In this document: in pieces, positions 50,089-59,580 of the stretch
Position numbering within the stretch: position 1 is the first letter of the stretch
How the letters are laid out: each line of letters begins with the position of its first letter
Assembly: GCA_934539295.1 (NCBI GenBank)
Contig: CAKTCN010000008.1
Location: 24,338-88,337, forward strand
Direction: 5' to 3'
DNA: 64,000 nt
Source: an uncultured Allosphingosinicella sp.
Lineage (GTDB): Bacteria; Pseudomonadota; Alphaproteobacteria; Sphingomonadales; Sphingomonadaceae
The notes under the pieces: generated by a model
What the model was told of the DNA's origin: nothing
The model's input: the letters and a program-made list of their open reading frames with translations, nothing else
The model's database searches: none
Program-made: the position numbers and the translations under genes

Positions 50089-51476
50089 TGGCTTTGGACA
50101 TTCTGATTGTTGACGACGAACTGGACATCCGTGAGCTGGTTGCGGGCGTCCTGGAGGACGAAGGCTATGCGCCGCGTAGCGCAGGCGGCAGCGACGAAGC
50201 CTTGGCCGCGCTTGCCGAACGCCGTCCTTCACTGGTCCTGCTGGATGTGTGGCTTCAGGGTTCCCGGCTCGATGGGCTACAGCTGCTGGAAGAGATCAAG
50301 CGCCGCGACCCGACACTGCCGGTGCTGATGATCTCAGGCCATGGGAATCTGGACACCGCCGTCCTTGCGATCCGCCAGGGTGCCGTCGACTTCATCGAGA
50401 AGCCGTTTCAGGCCAGCCACCTTCTGCACCTCGTCGCCCGCGCGACCGAAACCGATCGGCTGCGGCGGGAGAATGCCAGTCTCAAGGCACAGGTCGGGCA
50501 GGAAACCGAACTCAGCGGATCGAGCGTGGCCATCAACTCGGTGCGCGCGACCTTGAAGCGCGTCGCCGGAACCGGGAGCCGCGTTCTCATCACCGGTCCG
50601 GCGGGTGTCGGCAAAGAGGTGGCTGCGCGTCTGCTTCACAGCTGGAGCAACCGGGCGAGTGCACCTTTCGTCGTCGTCAGCGCGGCCCGCATGACGCCCG
50701 AACGCGTGGAGGAGGAACTGTTCGGTGTGGAAGAGGGGGGCGAGCTCGTCCGGCCCGGCCTCCTCGAACAGGCACATGGCGGCACTCTGTTCCTGGACGA
50801 GATCGCCGACATGCCGTTGCCAGCGCAGGCGAAGATCCTCCGCGTGCTGACCGACCAGAGTTTCACAAGGGTAGGGGGGCAGCGCACGGTGCGCGTCGAT
50901 ATGCGGGTCGTTTCCTCCACCGCTCGCAACCTGGCGGACGAGATTACGGAAGGTCGTTTCCGCGAGGACCTGTTCTACCGACTCAACGTCGTACCCGTGC
51001 ACCTTCCGGCTTTGGCCGAGCGGCGGGAAGACCTGCCGGAACTGGTCGCTCACTTCGCCGCGCGTTATGCATCCGAGCTGCGCGCCACGACGCCAAGTGT
51101 GTCTGGCGATGCCATGGCGGCGCTTCAGGCTTATGACTGGCCGGGCAACGTCCGCCAGCTCAGGAATGTTGTGGAGCGTACCATCATCCTCGCGCCGAGC
51201 GAACGGCTGGCCTGCATCGAGATTGACATGCTGCCGCCGGAGATCCTCAACGAACAGGCGCAGCTCGCACCGGGCCAGGCTGTAAAAGCCATCATGGGCG
51301 CGCCGCTTCGTGAGGCGCGGGAAACCTTCGAGCGCGAGTATCTGCGCGTCCAGATCCGGCGCTTTTCCGGCAACATCTCGCGAACGGCCGCCTTCATCGG
51401 AATGGAGCGTTCGGCCTTGCACCGGAAATTAAAGGCGCTCGGTATTGGTGACGCCAAGGGAGATGATGGCGAATGA
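50088..51476 (+). CDS. ntrX: Response regulator NtrX lacking a GAFTGA loop
   Basis: Partner of NtrY. The 462-residue protein has a receiver ([24 protein letters not shown] with the phospho-aspartate), an AAA+ region with Walker [15 protein letters not shown] and Walker [14 protein letters not shown], and a Fis-type helix-turn-helix ([19 protein letters not shown]). The region that should hold GAFTGA reads [19 protein letters not shown], so the sigma-54-contacting loop is absent. Such NtrX forms are reported to act without sigma-54. It overlaps the long hfq frame by ATGA. Confidence 0.95.
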   Translation: MALDILIVDDELDIRELVAGVLEDEGYAPRSAGGSDEALAALAERRPSLVLLDVWLQGSRLDGLQLLEEIKRRDPTLPVLMISGHGNLDTAVLAIRQGAVDFIEKPFQASHLLHLVARATETDRLRRENASLKAQVGQETELSGSSVAINSVRATLKRVAGTGSRVLITGPAGVGKEVAARLLHSWSNRASAPFVVVSAARMTPERVEEELFGVEEGGELVRPGLLEQAHGGTLFLDEIADMPLPAQAKILRVLTDQSFTRVGGQRTVRVDMRVVSSTARNLADEITEGRFREDLFYRLNVVPVHLPALAERREDLPELVAHFAARYASELRATTPSVSGDAMAALQAYDWPGNVRQLRNVVERTIILAPSERLACIEIDMLPPEILNEQAQLAPGQAVKAIMGAPLREARETFEREYLRVQIRRFSGNISRTAAFIGMERSALHRKLKALGIGDAKGDDGE

Positions 51477-51568
51477 GCGAGCCGCAGGAGGCTTCAAAAA
51501 GCAGCCAACGCGCTGTACTGAAGATCGCAACGCCGGCAGACGGCGCCCGCGGGCAGCGACCCGCCAAT

Positions 51569-51586
51569 AAGGAGACAAGAAAGATG
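51569..51586 (+). promoter_or_regulatory. Ribosome-binding site that decides the hfq start
   Basis: AAGGAGA (51569-51575) lies 8 bases before ATG 51584. It supports the internal start for Hfq over the ATG at 51473 that overlaps the ntrX stop. Confidence 0.7.
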
Positions 51587-52063
51587 GCCGAAAAGGTCAA
51601 CAACCTCCAGGACATGTTCCTCAACAGCCTTCGCCGCTCCAAGACGCCGGTGACCATGTTCCTGGTCAAGGGCGTGAAGCTGCAGGGAATCATCACCTGG
51701 TTCGACAACTTCTCGGTGCTGTTGCGCCGCGATGGCAATGCGCAGCTGATCTACAAGCATGCCATTTCCACCATCATGCCTTCGCAGCCGGTCGATCTGG
51801 GTGAGATCGAGACCGCCTTCGCCGAGCAGGCGAGGAAGAAGGGGTCGCTGCAGGAAGTGTTCCTGAGCGCCGTGCGTCGCTCGGACGCGCCTGTTACCAT
51901 GTTCCTGGTGAACGGCGTGATGCTGCAGGGTCAGGTTGCCGCGTTCGACCTGTTCTGCCTCCTTCTCCAGCGTGAAGGGATGTCGCAGCTCGTCTACAAG
52001 CATGCCATTTCGACGGTGCAGCCGGATCGGCCCGTCAGCCTCATGGAGGAGGAAGAAGCCTGA
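51584..52063 (+). CDS. hfq: Tandem-domain RNA chaperone Hfq
   Basis: A 159-residue protein with two complete Sm-like Hfq domains in one chain. Domain 1 (residues about 6-70) starts [20 protein letters not shown] and ends [14 protein letters not shown]. Domain 2 (about 88-152) starts [19 protein letters not shown] and ends [14 protein letters not shown]. Both keep the rim arginines (RRS) and the YKH proximal-face motif. Ordinary Hfq is a hexamer of single domains; three of these chains would give six. The duplication is old, but 17 identical bases remain at both YKHAIS sites. An in-frame ATG at 51473 would add 37 residues. It is known from other sphingomonads. Confidence 0.95.
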   Translation: MAEKVNNLQDMFLNSLRRSKTPVTMFLVKGVKLQGIITWFDNFSVLLRRDGNAQLIYKHAISTIMPSQPVDLGEIETAFAEQARKKGSLQEVFLSAVRRSDAPVTMFLVNGVMLQGQVAAFDLFCLLLQREGMSQLVYKHAISTVQPDRPVSLMEEEEA

Positions 52064-53358
52064 GCGTTTTCGATCGGGATAGTGACGCAGAGGTCGCTCG
52101 CGGCGCCCGCGCACTCGTCGCCTTGCCGGACATCAATGCGGGCGAGAAGCGCCGCGACGTGGACGCGCGGCTGGAAGAAGCTGCCGGACTCGCGGAGGCG
52201 ATCGGCGTCGTCGTGACTGAGAAGCTTCACTTCAAGGTGCGTCAGCCAAAGCCGGCAACCTTGTTCGGATCGGGTCAGGTCGAGCAAATCGCCGAAGCAG
52301 CGCGTGCAGCGGAAGCGGAGCTCATCATCGTCGACGCGGCGATCACCCCCATCCAGCAGAAGAATCTGGAGACTGCCACCAAGTCGAAGGTAATCGACCG
52401 CACCGGGCTGATCCTCGAAATCTTCGGCGAGCGCGCGGCGACAGCAGAGGGGCGGCTCCAGGTGGAGCTTGCGCATCTCGACTATCAGGCCGGCCGATTG
52501 GTTCGATCCTGGACGCACCTCGAAAGGCAGCGTGGCGGCTTCGGCTTCCTCGGTGGTCCCGGCGAAACTCAGATCGAAGCCGACCGTCGGTTGATCCGCG
52601 ACCGCATGGCGCGCCTGCGCAAGGAACTCGAACAGGTAACTCGTACGCGGGGCCTGCACCGCGCGCGTCGTCAGCGGGCACCCTGGCCGGTCATCGCGCT
52701 GGTGGGCTATACCAATGCCGGCAAGTCGACGTTGTTCAACCGGGTGACGAGGGCCGAGGTGATGGCCGAGAACCTGCTGTTCGCGACACTAGACCCCACC
52801 ATGCGCAACATCGCGCTTCCGGGCTTCGACAAGGCGATCCTGTCCGACACGGTCGGCTTCATCTCCGACCTGCCGACGCAGTTGGTGGCCGCGTTCCGCG
52901 CGACGCTTGAGGAGGTGATATCCGCCGATATCATCGTCCATGTGAGGGACATCTCGCACCCTGACACGGACGCGCAGCGCCAGGATGTCGAGCAGGTGCT
53001 GAGCGAGATCGGCGCCCTGAGCGAAGAAGGCTCAGTCATGATCGAGGCCTGGAACAAGATCGACGCCCTCGAAGGCGAGGGGGCCGATCGCGCGCGTGCC
53101 GAGGCTCAGCGCCGAGAGGACGTCGTCGTCCTGTCCGCGCTGACCGGGGAGGGGGTGGATACCCTCCTTCAATGTGTTGCGGCCAAGCTCAAGTCCGGGA
53201 GCGAAGTTCGCACGCTCCGATTGGCGTCAGCCGATGGCGAGACTCTGGCCTGGCTCCACTCTCACGGTGAGGTTCTCGATCAGGTGATGGAGGACCTTGA
53301 GACACGGCTGGAAGTGCGACTTTCAGCGGCAGATTGGGCGCGGTTCGACGCGCGATAG
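52060..53358 (+). CDS. hflX: GTPase HflX (CTG start proposed)
   Basis: A ribosome-associated GTPase that helps split or rescue 50S/70S particles. From codon 52060 the product is 432 residues: an N-terminal HflX domain ([55 protein letters not shown]) and a G domain ([24 protein letters not shown]). The nearest canonical start is a TTG at 52123, which would trim the N-terminus. The CTG at 52060 overlaps the hfq stop (CTGA), follows the very strong GGAGGAGGAAGAAG, and restores the usual SVFDRD start. Function is firm; start is inferred. Confidence 0.9.
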   Translation: MSVFDRDSDAEVARGARALVALPDINAGEKRRDVDARLEEAAGLAEAIGVVVTEKLHFKVRQPKPATLFGSGQVEQIAEAARAAEAELIIVDAAITPIQQKNLETATKSKVIDRTGLILEIFGERAATAEGRLQVELAHLDYQAGRLVRSWTHLERQRGGFGFLGGPGETQIEADRRLIRDRMARLRKELEQVTRTRGLHRARRQRAPWPVIALVGYTNAGKSTLFNRVTRAEVMAENLLFATLDPTMRNIALPGFDKAILSDTVGFISDLPTQLVAAFRATLEEVISADIIVHVRDISHPDTDAQRQDVEQVLSEIGALSEEGSVMIEAWNKIDALEGEGADRARAEAQRREDVVVLSALTGEGVDTLLQCVAAKLKSGSEVRTLRLASADGETLAWLHSHGEVLDQVMEDLETRLEVRLSAADWARFDAR

Positions 53359-53399
53359 TTCATGCGATTGTCCGTGTCGCTCGTGATACAAGATGCGCT

Positions 53400-54137
53400 T
53401 CAGCCTGAGGCTTTTGCCCGCTGCCACAATGCTTCAAGCTCCATCAGGCTCATATCCTTCAATGGCTTGACGGCAGCGTCTTCCACCTTGCGGAAGCGTG
53501 CTTCGAAGCGCTTGGTAGCGGCGCCAAGCGCAGCTTCCGGGTCGGCCCCGAGGTGGCGCGCGTAATTCACTGTCGAGAAGAGCAAATCGCCCACTTCGGC
53601 GAAACGCTCGGCTTCGTCCGCAGCAGCTTCGATTTCGGCAAGCTCTTCATCGATCTTGGCGCGAGGCCCAGAGACATCCGGCCAGTCGAAGCCCACTCGG
53701 GCTGCGCGGCGCTGGATCTTTTCGGCGCGTTTCAATGCGGGCAAGGCATTTGCAACACCTGCGATCGCGCTGCGGTCGGCATCGGCTTGTCGTTCGGTCG
53801 CCTTCAGCGCTTCCCACCCGGGGCTGGCCGCAGCCTCACCAAAGACGTGGGGATGACGACGGATCATCTTGGCACAGATCGCCTCGATCACGTCGCCCAG
53901 GTCGAACGCGCCGAGCTCCTCTGCGATCCGCGCATGATATACGACCTGAAGCAATAGGTCCCCGAGCTCATCCTTGAGCCCGGTCATGTCCCCACGTTCG
54001 ATTGCATCAGCAACTTCGTATGCTTCCTCGATCGTGTAGGGCTTAATCGTCTCGAACGTTTGCACCCGGTCCCATGCGCAGCCATTCTCCGGATCGCGCA
54101 GGCGTACCATGATCTTTCTCAGCTCTTCCAAGGGCAT
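53400..54137 (-). CDS. mazG: Nucleoside triphosphate pyrophosphohydrolase
   Basis: Hydrolyses NTPs to NMP and PPi, limiting damaged nucleotides and ppGpp response. The 245-residue protein has two MazG repeats: the first with RLRDPENGCAWDRVQTFETIKPYTIEEAYEV and DELGDLLLQVVYHARIAEE (EExxE-type metal ligands), the second with DEELAEIEAAADEAE and EVGDLLFSTVNYARHLG. It is preceded by an AT-rich, palindromic leader at 54193-54220. Confidence 0.95.
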   Translation of the reverse strand: MPLEELRKIMVRLRDPENGCAWDRVQTFETIKPYTIEEAYEVADAIERGDMTGLKDELGDLLLQVVYHARIAEELGAFDLGDVIEAICAKMIRRHPHVFGEAAASPGWEALKATERQADADRSAIAGVANALPALKRAEKIQRRAARVGFDWPDVSGPRAKIDEELAEIEAAADEAERFAEVGDLLFSTVNYARHLGADPEAALGAATKRFEARFRKVEDAAVKPLKDMSLMELEALWQRAKASG

Positions 54138-54192
54138 GTCTTGCTTCTCTCGATCGGCTGGAGGTGGAAGACGGACGATAGATATAGATAAC

Positions 54193-54220
54193 CGATAATA
54201 TACATTATGTAAGTTTATCG
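54193..54220. promoter_or_regulatory. Nested palindrome upstream of mazG
   Basis: CGATAA (54193-54198) and TTATCG (54215-54220) flank an inner palindrome TACATTATGTA (54201-54211). The stretch is markedly AT-rich compared with its surroundings and lies 56 bases before the mazG start. It may be an operator or promoter region. Confidence 0.45.
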
Positions 54221-54224
54221 TTGG

Positions 54225-54821
54225 TCACGGGGTGAGGATCAGGTTTCGTCCTTCGACCCGCCAGCCCTTCAAGGATGAAAGAAAGTTCATCCCAAGAACA
54301 TTCATGTCGCCAAATGCGTCAGACACGTGGACAGCCTGATCTTCGCGGACGATGTGACCTACCTGCAGTCGCTTAATGCGCGCACGATCGGCCTCAATCG
54401 TGCCATTCGCCGTGCCGACCAGAACCGGAAAGCCGCCTCGCAGTTCGACACCCGCTGAGCTCGCCGTTTCCCTCGAGATGCTGGTGATTGTCGCACCGCT
54501 GTCGATGAGGAACCGGACAGCCGTTCCATTCACGCCGCCCGTAACCCAGAAATGACCATCAATCGCCTGGCTGATCCGCAGTTCGGCTCCCTGGCGCGCA
54601 CCCGTACTTTCGGCGCGTCGCTGATCTGCCAACTGGTCGACGCCGGCAATGATGCGGTCCTTGAAGGAAAAGATGACAAAAGCAGCGAAAAAGATCGCCG
54701 CCCAGCCTGCAAACATCCGCGATCCGCGTCCGAACGGGATCTTTCGTGCGATCAGGGCTGCAAGGACCAGCACGATGATGGCGCCCAAATGAATGAACTC
54801 GAGCATTTGATCGCCGCTCAC
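54225..54821 (-). CDS. Membrane-anchored retropepsin-like aspartic protease
   Basis: A 198-residue protein with two membrane helices (LGAIIVLVLAALIA and MFAGWAAIFFAAFVIF) and a C-terminal clan-AA fold. The active-site motif is RFLIDSGATITSISRETA with the catalytic aspartate. One chain supplies one lobe, so a dimer is needed. It fits the TIGR02281 family, common in alphaproteobacteria. The GTG start overlaps the MBL gene stop (GTGA). The substrate is not known. Confidence 0.85.
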   Translation of the reverse strand: MSGDQMLEFIHLGAIIVLVLAALIARKIPFGRGSRMFAGWAAIFFAAFVIFSFKDRIIAGVDQLADQRRAESTGARQGAELRISQAIDGHFWVTGGVNGTAVRFLIDSGATITSISRETASSAGVELRGGFPVLVGTANGTIEADRARIKRLQVGHIVREDQAVHVSDAFGDMNVLGMNFLSSLKGWRVEGRNLILTP

Positions 54822-55582
54822 ACGACCAACTCAAGCCCGTCGAAACCTGGCTCGACATTGGCGGGCAATTCGGCACACAGACTATCATAGTCCATACTTT
54901 GATCCATGTGGGTCAGGATTGCACGGCGCGGCCCGACGTCAGCGATCCACTGCAAGACTTGCGAAAGATGGCCATGGGAAGGATGCGGATGTCGGCGCAG
55001 TGCGTCGACGATCCAGACATCCACGCCTTCGAACAGGCGCGCCATGTCCTGCGTCAAGGCATTCATATCAGTGGAATAGCCGATGGATCGCCCATCATGG
55101 TCGAAACGCACGCCAACCGAAGTGATGGCTCCATGTGGCTGATCAACCAGGCGCAATCGCATGGCTCCGACCTCCAACTCGTCGCCGAGAAGGTGGCTGG
55201 TCACCACCGGCGGATAGCCGCCCTTCCCCGCAAAGGCGTAGCCAAAACGATGCCGCAAGGTCGCGAGCGTGTCGGAGCGCCCATAGCCAGGCACCGGAAC
55301 GCCGCGTGCGTGGAAAAGCTGGCGCAGGTCATCGATGCCATGACAATGATCGGCATGGTCATGCGTCCAAATGACGGCATCGACGTCCTTCACGTCCGCA
55401 TCCAGCAACTGTTCGCGAAGATCGGGGCCCGTATCGACAAGGACGCGGGACTCCCCCTCCTCCACCAGGATCGATGCACGACGCCGGCGATTTTTCGGAT
55501 TGGCTGGGTCGCATGCGCCCCAATCATTCCCCACCCGTGGCACACCCGACGATGTCCCGCAGCCGAGGATCCGGACCTTCAT
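54818..55582 (-). CDS. MBL-fold hydrolase (PhnP-like)
   Basis: A 254-residue metallo-beta-lactamase-fold protein related to PhnP cyclic phosphodiesterase. It shows GCGTSSGVPRVGNDWGAC, the metal motif WTHDHADHCHGIDDL (HxHxDH), and downstream YSTDMNAL and THMDQSMDY ligands. It overlaps tatD at its start (TGATG) and the protease gene at its end. No other phn genes are near, so phosphonate metabolism is not implied; a general phosphodiesterase is more likely. Confidence 0.88.
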   Translation of the reverse strand: MKVRILGCGTSSGVPRVGNDWGACDPANPKNRRRRASILVEEGESRVLVDTGPDLREQLLDADVKDVDAVIWTHDHADHCHGIDDLRQLFHARGVPVPGYGRSDTLATLRHRFGYAFAGKGGYPPVVTSHLLGDELEVGAMRLRLVDQPHGAITSVGVRFDHDGRSIGYSTDMNALTQDMARLFEGVDVWIVDALRRHPHPSHGHLSQVLQWIADVGPRRAILTHMDQSMDYDSLCAELPANVEPGFDGLELVV

Positions 55583-56367
55583 CAGGCAGCGTCCCCCGCC
55601 GTCTTGCCGAACAGCGCACGAAAGTTCCTGCTGGTCGCGTCCGCAAGCGTCTCCACGCTTTCGCCCCGCAGACCGGCCAGGAAGCGCGCCGTATCTGCGA
55701 CAAAGGCGGGCTCACACGGACGTCCGCGATGCGGCACCGGAGCCAAGAAGGGAGAATCCGTTTCGATCAGCAGCCGGTCCAGCGGCAGCCGGGCCGCCGT
55801 CTCCTGAAGATCCCGTGCATTCTTGAACGTCACGATGCCCGAAATCGAGATGTAGAATCCTAGCGCCAGCGCCTTGTCGGCGAAATCCGAACTTGCTGTG
55901 AAGCAGTGGATCACGCCCTTGTAGGCACCCTTCCCCATCTCATCTGCAAGTATCTCGTGCGTATCCGGCTCGGCTTCGCGCGTGTGGACGATCAGGGGCA
56001 AGCCGGTCTCTCGTGCGGCAGCTATATGAGCGCGGAAGCTCTGCCGCTGGCGCTCACGATCGGACTTGTCATAGTAGAAGTCGAGACCGGTCTCGCCGAT
56101 GCCGACGACCCGGGCATGCCGCGCACGTTCGACCAGGGTGCTCGTCTCGACATCAGGATGGATGTCCGCCTCATGTGGATGGATGCCGACAGTCGCCCAT
56201 ACATCTGCCTCGCGCTCTGCCACCCCCAGCACCTCATCCCACTCCGATGCGCGTGTGGAAATGTTGAGCATCGTCCCGACGCCCGCAGTGCGCGCGCGCG
56301 CGAGGACGCCCTGCTGGTCCTCGACGATCCCCTTATAGTTGAGGTGGCAATGGCTATCGATGAACAT
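55582..56367 (-). CDS. tatD: TatD-family deoxyribonuclease
   Basis: A 261-residue metal-dependent hydrolase of the amidohydrolase superfamily: FIDSHCHLNYKG at the start, VGIGETGLDFYYD, IVHTREAEPDT, IHCFTASSDFA and the final LLIETDSPFLAP with metal-binding residues intact. It follows metG by 5 bases and overlaps the MBL gene by one, the usual metG-tatD-MBL order. Confidence 0.95.
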   Translation of the reverse strand: MFIDSHCHLNYKGIVEDQQGVLARARTAGVGTMLNISTRASEWDEVLGVAEREADVWATVGIHPHEADIHPDVETSTLVERARHARVVGIGETGLDFYYDKSDRERQRQSFRAHIAAARETGLPLIVHTREAEPDTHEILADEMGKGAYKGVIHCFTASSDFADKALALGFYISISGIVTFKNARDLQETAARLPLDRLLIETDSPFLAPVPHRGRPCEPAFVADTARFLAGLRGESVETLADATSRNFRALFGKTAGDAA

Positions 56368-56372
56368 GATCG

Positions 56373-57932
56373 TCAGGCGCTCGCGGGCTGTTCCAGTCGC
56401 GGAAAGATAGGCATTGGTGCAGCCAGCTTGAACCCGGACGCCGCAAGCCGGGCGTAAGAGCCATCATCGGCGAGTGCTGCGATGCTGCGCTCGCCGTTGG
56501 GCACACCCATTTGATCCAGCAACCTGCCCGCCGATGCGGGGATAATCGGCAGGATGGCGACGGCCAGATCTCGGATCGCCTGGTAGAGCGTGCCGAGCAC
56601 CGCGATCATGCGCTCGGGATCGGTCTTGCGCAGCGTCCATGGGGCCTGAACATCAATATATTGGTTGCAGGCGAATACGGCCTGAATCCACGCTTCGATG
56701 CCCTGCGCCAGGGCCAATTCCGCGAATGCACCGGGCATGTCGATCCGCGTCGCCTTGCCTACGAGTGCCAGGAGGTCTGCATCGGCCGCTTCTGCCCTGC
56801 CGCCTATCGGAAGCTCACCACCGCAATTCTTTGCGATGAAAGACAAGGTCCTCTGCGCCAGGTTGCCGAAGCTGTTCGCCAGATCCGCGTTTACCCGGGT
56901 GACGATCGCTTCCTCGCTATAGCTGCCGTCCTGCCCGAAAGTGACCTCGCGCAGCAGGAAATAGCGCAATTGATCGACGCCGAATGCCTCTGCAAGCTCG
57001 AGCGGATCGACAACGTTGCCCAGGCTTTTGGACATCTTTTCACCGCGATGAAGCAGGAATCCGTGCCCGAACACCTGCCTGGGTAGCGGCAGACCTGCGG
57101 ACATGAGGAACGCGGGCCAATAGACGGCGTGGAAGCGAACGATGTCCTTGCCGATGATGTGAACATCAGCTGGCCAGAACTTCTCGTAACCACCTGATTT
57201 TTTGGGATATCCCGTCCCGGTCAGATAATTCGTGAGCGCGTCCACCCACACGTACATGACGTGCTGGTCGCTTCCAGGCACCTTGACGCCCCAGTCGAAA
57301 CTGGTGCGGGACACGGACAGGTCCGACAGGCCGCCCTCGACGAAGCGCAGGATCTCGTTGCGACGCCCCTCGGGCCTGATGAAGTGCGGGTTGGCAGCAT
57401 AATGATCGAGCAAGGGCTGCTGATATTTGGACAGTCGGAAGAACCAGCTTTCCTCGACCGTCCACTCCACGGGCGTTCCCTGTGGAGATAGACGAGCACC
57501 TCCCTCACCCTCGACGAGTTCCTTCTCATCGTAGAAGGCCTCGTCGCGCACCGAATACCAGCCTTCATATCGGCCGAGATAAATGTCTCCGGCGTCGACC
57601 ATCGCCTGCCAGATGGCTTGGCTGGCACGGTGGTGATCAGGCTCCGTGGTGCGGATGAAGCGATCATAGGATATATCAAGCGCGTCATCCATCGCCCTGA
57701 AATAAGACGACATTTCTTCCGCCAGTTCGGCTGGGCCGATACCCCGTTCGCGCGCCGTCTGCGCCATTTTCAATCCATGCTCGTCCGTGCCGGTCATGAA
57801 GAAGACATCGCGGCCCATCTGACGCTGGAAGCGCGCGATCGCGTCCGCCGCGATCGCCTCGTAGGCATGGCCGATATGCGGGCGGCCGTTCGGATATGAG
57901 ATTGCGGTGGTGATGTAGAAAGGTTCGGACAT
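56373..57932 (-). CDS. metG: Methionyl-tRNA synthetase
   Basis: Class I synthetase. The 519-residue protein has the HIGH motif in [19 protein letters not shown], the KMSKS loop as [14 protein letters not shown], and the [16 protein letters not shown] segment. No CxxC zinc-knuckle pairs appear, and it stops near residue 519 without the C-terminal tRNA-binding (Trbp111-like) domain, as in several alphaproteobacterial forms. The ATG at 57932 ([15 protein letters not shown]) is chosen over 57980. holB ends 37 bases upstream. Confidence 0.97.
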   Translation of the reverse strand: MSEPFYITTAISYPNGRPHIGHAYEAIAADAIARFQRQMGRDVFFMTGTDEHGLKMAQTARERGIGPAELAEEMSSYFRAMDDALDISYDRFIRTTEPDHHRASQAIWQAMVDAGDIYLGRYEGWYSVRDEAFYDEKELVEGEGGARLSPQGTPVEWTVEESWFFRLSKYQQPLLDHYAANPHFIRPEGRRNEILRFVEGGLSDLSVSRTSFDWGVKVPGSDQHVMYVWVDALTNYLTGTGYPKKSGGYEKFWPADVHIIGKDIVRFHAVYWPAFLMSAGLPLPRQVFGHGFLLHRGEKMSKSLGNVVDPLELAEAFGVDQLRYFLLREVTFGQDGSYSEEAIVTRVNADLANSFGNLAQRTLSFIAKNCGGELPIGGRAEAADADLLALVGKATRIDMPGAFAELALAQGIEAWIQAVFACNQYIDVQAPWTLRKTDPERMIAVLGTLYQAIRDLAVAILPIIPASAGRLLDQMGVPNGERSIAALADDGSYARLAASGFKLAAPMPIFPRLEQPASA

Positions 57933-57969
57933 GCCGCGCCTGTAGAGGCAATTGCCGACCTGCGAAAGG

Positions 57970-58956
57970 TCAGGCTGCACGAGCGCGCGAGGGTGCCAGT
58001 CCCGCGATCAGGCCGCCTAGTTCGAACGCCACGGAATAGGTGTCGAGCGACAGCCGCACAGCTCCCGATGCGAGAGTCTCGGCGCGCTCCCAGGCCTTGA
58101 GGGCCGCCGCGAGATCCGCGCCGCTCCGCATGCGCGCCAAGCCGGCGATAAAGGATGGGACGCGGGCGAGAAAGGCTTCGTAGCGGGCTTGTGCCGCCTT
58201 GGACGTGAGACTCTGGGCAAGCGCGTGCCGATGACTGTTGCCAGGATCGCCCTGCTCGGCGAGCTTCGTCATCGCGGCGTCTAATCCGGCAATGTCGAGC
58301 CCGCGAAAAGCAATCGCCCTGCCCGGCGATCCCATACCTATGGAACGAAGCTCTGCAATCTCCTCCTGGTCGGCATCAGGCACCGCGCCGTGCAAGGCGG
58401 CAGTCATCGCCGCATCGTCAAGCGGCGCGAGCCGCAGAAGGCGGCAACGAGACCTGATAGTGGGCAGCAAACGTTCCGGTGCGTGACTGACCAGCAGGAA
58501 AAGGCTGTGCGCGGGCGGCTCCTCCAGGCTCTTCAGCAACGCATTGGCGCCAGACCTTTCGAGATCGTCTATGGCGTCGATCACGACTACGCGCCAAGGT
58601 GAGAAGGAGGCGGTGGTCGCAAAGAGCCGTTGCAACTCGCGGACCTGATCCACGGTTATGCTGCGCGCCAGTTCCGTGCCGCTCTCCTTGGTCAGGCGTT
58701 CCAGCCGCTTATAGTCCGGGTGGCTTCCCGCGGCGAAGAGCCTGGCGATCGGATGCTCGTCCGGCACATCCAGCCCCGGAGTGTCGACGCTTGGGCCGGC
58801 GCCCTCTGCCAGAAGTCGCAGCGCCGCCTTCTCCGCGAAGAGGTTCTTGCCGATCCCCATGGGACCGGTGATCAGCCAAGCGTGGTGCAGTCGCCGCGCG
58901 CTCAAGCTTTCGCGAAAAGCGCTGATTGCGGCCTCGTGCCCGTGAAGGGGACTCAA
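57970..58956 (-). CDS. holB: DNA polymerase III delta' subunit
   Basis: Clamp-loader subunit. The 328-residue protein has the AAA+ loop [19 protein letters not shown], the [37 protein letters not shown] region (SRC-type area), and a divergent C-terminus. Its TTG start overlaps the tmk stop (TTGA), the usual tmk-holB arrangement. The zinc-binding cysteines of E. coli delta' are not visible in this chain. Confidence 0.93.
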   Translation of the reverse strand: MSPLHGHEAAISAFRESLSARRLHHAWLITGPMGIGKNLFAEKAALRLLAEGAGPSVDTPGLDVPDEHPIARLFAAGSHPDYKRLERLTKESGTELARSITVDQVRELQRLFATTASFSPWRVVVIDAIDDLERSGANALLKSLEEPPAHSLFLLVSHAPERLLPTIRSRCRLLRLAPLDDAAMTAALHGAVPDADQEEIAELRSIGMGSPGRAIAFRGLDIAGLDAAMTKLAEQGDPGNSHRHALAQSLTSKAAQARYEAFLARVPSFIAGLARMRSGADLAAALKAWERAETLASGAVRLSLDTYSVAFELGGLIAGLAPSRARAA

Positions 58957-59579
58957 AGCAGGTCGTCCAGTGCAGCAATGAGGCGTTCCGTCACTTCACC
59001 AGCGTCGCCATGCGCATCCAACTCGCGCACGCGGCCGGGCTCTTCCTCGGCGATCTGCCGGAAGCCTTGTGCAACGGCAGCATGATACTTCTCGTCACGG
59101 CCGCCAATTCGATCAGCGCCAGCCTCGTCGCGCGCGCGTGCGCGCTCGGCGGCAGTTGCGGCATCAAGCGTCAGGAAGAAGGTTCGGTCGGGAAGGAAGC
59201 CGTCGCTGCCGATCGAATGCAATTGCCGGATCCTGTCGGCGCCAAGTCCACCGGCAAAGCCTTGATAAGCAATTGAACTATCGAGAAAGCGATCGCTCAG
59301 CACCCATGCGCCGCGTTCCAACGCCGGCTTGATCGTCTTGGCAACATGGTCGGAGCGACCAGCCGCGAACAACAGCGCCTCCGCTTCAAGCGTCCACCGG
59401 TCGTTCGCGCCCTCCAGCAGGAGCCGCCGGATCGCCTCGGCACCCGGGCTGCCGCCGGGCTCACGCGTTTCGACGACCTCCAGGCCGCGCGCGCGCAAAG
59501 CCTCGGCAAGTCGCCGCACCTGCGTCGACTTGCCCGCGCCCTCCCCGCCTTCAAGGCTGATGAACCGCCCTCGTCTCAC
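58953..59579 (-). CDS. tmk: Thymidylate kinase
   Basis: Phosphorylates dTMP to dTDP. The 208-residue protein has the P-loop EGGEGAGKSTQVRRLAEAL, the ETREPGGSPGAEAIR dTMP-binding motif, and the DRFLDSSIAYQGFAGGLG lid region. It starts one base from the D,D-carboxypeptidase stop and ends in holB. Confidence 0.97.
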   Translation of the reverse strand: MRRGRFISLEGGEGAGKSTQVRRLAEALRARGLEVVETREPGGSPGAEAIRRLLLEGANDRWTLEAEALLFAAGRSDHVAKTIKPALERGAWVLSDRFLDSSIAYQGFAGGLGADRIRQLHSIGSDGFLPDRTFFLTLDAATAAERARARDEAGADRIGGRDEKYHAAVAQGFRQIAEEEPGRVRELDAHGDAGEVTERLIAALDDLL

Positions 59580-59580
59580 C

